64,000 nt of DNA from Arthrobacter crusticola (GTDB lineage Bacteria; Actinomycetota; Actinomycetes; Actinomycetales; Micrococcaceae). The stretch lies in NCBI RefSeq assembly GCF_004357995.1, contig NZ_SMTK01000005.1, positions 186,001-250,000 on the forward strand, in the 5' to 3' direction. The position numbers and the translations under genes were made by a program. Positions 62,269 to 64,000 of this stretch are shown piece after piece; positions within the stretch are counted from its first letter, which is position 1; every line of letters begins with the position of its first letter. The notes under the pieces were generated by a model. That model was not told where the DNA came from. It ran no database searches and was given only the letters and a program-made list of their open reading frames with translations.

Positions 62269-62687
62269 TCCGCTTCGGTGCCGACGGCGCTGGGCGCATC
62301 GGGGTTCTGCGGTGAGCTCTGCAGGGAGCCCTCAAGCTGCAGGTCCACCGACGGGCAGTCGTTCCACAGCCGCTCCAGGGCGTAGAAGACTCGGTCTTCC
62401 TCATGCTGGACGTGGATGACCACCTCGGCATAGTCGAGCAGCACCCAGCGGCCTTCGCTGCGGCCCTCACGCCGGACGGGCTTCAGGCCCTGCTTTGACA
62501 GTTCCTCCTCGATGCCGTCGACGATGGCATTGACCTGGCGTTCGCTCGGCGCCGATGCGATGAGGAAAACATCGGTGATCGCCAGGCGCTCGCTTACATC
62601 GATGGCAACAATGTCCTGGGCAATCTTGTCCACTGCGGCGTGTGCCGCGGTGCGGGCAATCCCGATGGACGATTCGGTAGCGCTCAC
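62265..62687 (-). CDS. rsfS: Ribosome silencing factor RsfS
   Basis: The 140-residue protein is of the Iojap/RsfS family: AAVDKIAQDIVAIDVSERLA, ITDVFLIASAPSERQVNAIV (residues ~37-56), EGRSEGRWVLLDYAEVVIHV and FYALERLWNDCPSVDLQL. RsfS binds ribosomal protein uL14 and blocks 50S-30S joining to save energy in starvation. The C-terminal ~25 residues are a variable acidic extension. GTG 62687 is the start. It lies next to a conserved phosphatase gene and after the membrane protein at 62706, the usual neighbourhood of nadD-rsfS. Confidence 0.95.
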   Translation of the reverse strand: MSATESSIGIARTAAHAAVDKIAQDIVAIDVSERLAITDVFLIASAPSERQVNAIVDGIEEELSKQGLKPVRREGRSEGRWVLLDYAEVVIHVQHEEDRVFYALERLWNDCPSVDLQLEGSLQSSPQNPDAPSAVGTEAE

Positions 62688-62705
62688 TGATCTCCTTGTG
62701 TGTGG

Positions 62706-64000
62706 TCAGCCGCCGAAGCCGCTGACAATCATTAGAATTCCGGCCAGGAGTGCAAGCACGCCCAACCCGAGTATTGAAAACTGCAGGTACCTCATCCGCC
62801 GGACCCGGGCCAGGCCCGCGGTCATCGCGTCGAGGGGGTCGAGCCCGTGGGCGCTCTGGGCGCGCACGGGTGTGGCACCGTCGTCCGTGGTCCGGCCGTG
62901 GCTGCGGGCGAGGGTTTCGGCCTGCGCCAGCACCTGGGACCGCCGCTCGGGATCCTTGCCCGCGGGTGCCGGAGCCGGAACCTGGACCGAAGGCTTCGAC
63001 GGAGGCGTGCGGCGGACGACCGGAACGTGAGAGGTTGTCGGGGCCTTCAGGACCGGTCCGCCCACCCCGGGCACCTGAACGTATTCGGGCGGCGCGACGA
63101 TCGAGAGGTTGTGAGCGGTGGTCGGATCGCTTGACTGCGGACGCCTCTGAGAGTTCTCCTCAGAGAGCTGCTGGATTTTCTGCGCCCGGCTGTTCAGGAC
63201 GGCGGCGCGTTCGGCCAGGGCCTTCTGCTTCGCCAGGATGGCGGGGTCGACGGCGAACGGGTCGGTGCCCTGCGCCGCCTCGATCATGGCGACCTGGTCC
63301 CGTGCCTGCGCCGCGATGACCTCGCGGGCCGCGAGGGCCTGCTCGACGCTGAGGTCTCCCCCGGCGGCACCCTGAGCGGCAGTGGGAGCGGCGCCGGTAG
63401 CCTGCGGCTCACCAGCCGCGCCCTCTCCCTCGCGGCCGGTGCGGCGGCGGCGGTCGCGGCGGCCTTCGAGCGGCACCTGGGCGACCCGCCGCTCGATGGG
63501 GGTTCCATCGGGATCCAGGGGGCGGCCTTCCGCCTGCCGCGCGGACGTATCCGGTGCCGTCCCCCCGCGGGCGGCGGCCACGCTGGCGGAGCCCTGCGCC
63601 GGGCTGGCGGCGCTTGAATCGCCGGGGGTCGAAGCAGCGGAGGCCGACGGAGCCGGGGTGGAACTGTCCGGACCTGTGCCGGCCGGAGGGGCCGCAGGAG
63701 CCTCCGCCCGGGCCGCCTGCGCTTCCTGCTGCTGCAGGCGCAGCTGACGCCGGGTCGGCATCGCGTCGTACGACATGGCGACCGTGGGCACCGAGTGTTC
63801 GGCCAGGGCACGGTAGGTGCGCAGAGCTTCGCGGTCCCTCGCCCGCGCCAGGGACACCCTCTCCGGGGTGCGGGCCTCCGCGTCGACCGGCGCGTCGGCG
63901 GCGCGTCGGCTCCGCCGCGGCTCCCCGCCCGCGGTTCCGGTTCCGATTACAGCGGAAGACCCGCGGCCGGAAGCGGCGGGTCGTGGGTCATGCTCGTCGT
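62706..64000 (-). CDS. Pro/Ala/Arg-rich single-span membrane protein, 5' end outside window
   Basis: The frame is open from the right edge to a stop at 62706, at least 431 residues. It is largely low-complexity hydrophilic (Ala/Pro/Gly/Arg/Gln runs, KKR-like RRDRRRRTGREG). A helical region follows (SVEQALAAREVIAAQARDQV, LAKQKALAERAAVLNSRAQK), then a C-terminal span FSILGLGVLALLAGILMIVS. The N-terminal bulk probably faces the cytoplasm. It sits just upstream of rsfS, where many Micrococcaceae carry such a protein after nadD. Function is unknown. Confidence 0.72.
   Translation of the reverse strand, partial: DEHDPRPAASGRGSSAVIGTGTAGGEPRRSRRAADAPVDAEARTPERVSLARARDREALRTYRALAEHSVPTVAMSYDAMPTRRQLRLQQQEAQAARAEAPAAPPAGTGPDSSTPAPSASAASTPGDSSAASPAQGSASVAAARGGTAPDTSARQAEGRPLDPDGTPIERRVAQVPLEGRRDRRRRTGREGEGAAGEPQATGAAPTAAQGAAGGDLSVEQALAAREVIAAQARDQVAMIEAAQGTDPFAVDPAILAKQKALAERAAVLNSRAQKIQQLSEENSQRRPQSSDPTTAHNLSIVAPPEYVQVPGVGGPVLKAPTTSHVPVVRRTPPSKPSVQVPAPAPAGKDPERRSQVLAQAETLARSHGRTTDDGATPVRAQSAHGLDPLDAMTAGLARVRRMRYLQFSILGLGVLALLAGILMIVSGFGG

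Overview
The window is high-GC DNA of an actinomycete, most likely Micrococcaceae and Arthrobacter-like. The basis is a class Ib nrdHIEF operon, the phosphomutase-like/DUF3090/SCO1664 trio, a GAF-ANTAR protein, CHAD and App1 proteins, a GlxA-type regulator facing an isochorismatase, and rsfS beside a long proline/alanine-rich membrane protein. Genus is an inference; no rRNA gene is present. All calls come from reading the translations and DNA by eye, without database searches.

1-11.8 kb is a mosaic of single-gene metabolic and envelope functions: cupin tail, MmcQ/YjbR, a cyclopropane-fatty-acid synthase, alpha/beta hydrolase, LmeA-like protein, VOC protein, SDR, an LTA-synthase-like sulfatase, a PEP-mutase/isocitrate-lyase-family enzyme, a cold-shock protein and a DUF695 protein. 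11.8-14.9 kb holds three broken genes close together: a MOSC protein with an in-frame stop, a GlxA-family regulator with an out-of-frame internal deletion, and a frameshifted isochorismatase. 15-25 kb carries a GH26-like enzyme, the phosphomutase-like/DUF3090/SCO1664 operon, a regulator divergent from a zinc alcohol dehydrogenase, and an XRE-cupin/EamA/DapA-like/MFS operon with a clear palindromic operator candidate.

25.5-34.1 kb is an exopolysaccharide locus in decay: a GH16-like protein, two flippases, a GT2, a GT4 missing its catalytic middle, and two overlapping frameshifted genes, one an aminoglycoside-phosphotransferase-fold kinase. PPK2 follows.

36.4-44.6 kb is a lower-GC accessory island. 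It holds many very small membrane-protein genes, a frameshifted serine recombinase, a frameshifted zinc-ribbon protein, a frameshifted ECF sigma factor with an intact membrane partner, and, at its right edge, an unusual stack of three short repeat families (44435-44588).

44.6-64 kb is conserved chromosome: nrdF, nrdE, nrdI and nrdH with NrdR-like boxes, a second cyclopropane-fatty-acid synthase, LysR, SDR, GAF-ANTAR, FUSC, App1, CYTH/CHAD, TM2, PRC-barrel/YsnF stress protein, PspC, tRNA-Ala(GGC), a phosphoglycerate-mutase-like protein and rsfS. The visibly damaged genes lie in the accessory stretches and none was seen in this core block, which favours real gene decay over sequencing error, although homopolymer errors cannot be excluded for single-base cases.
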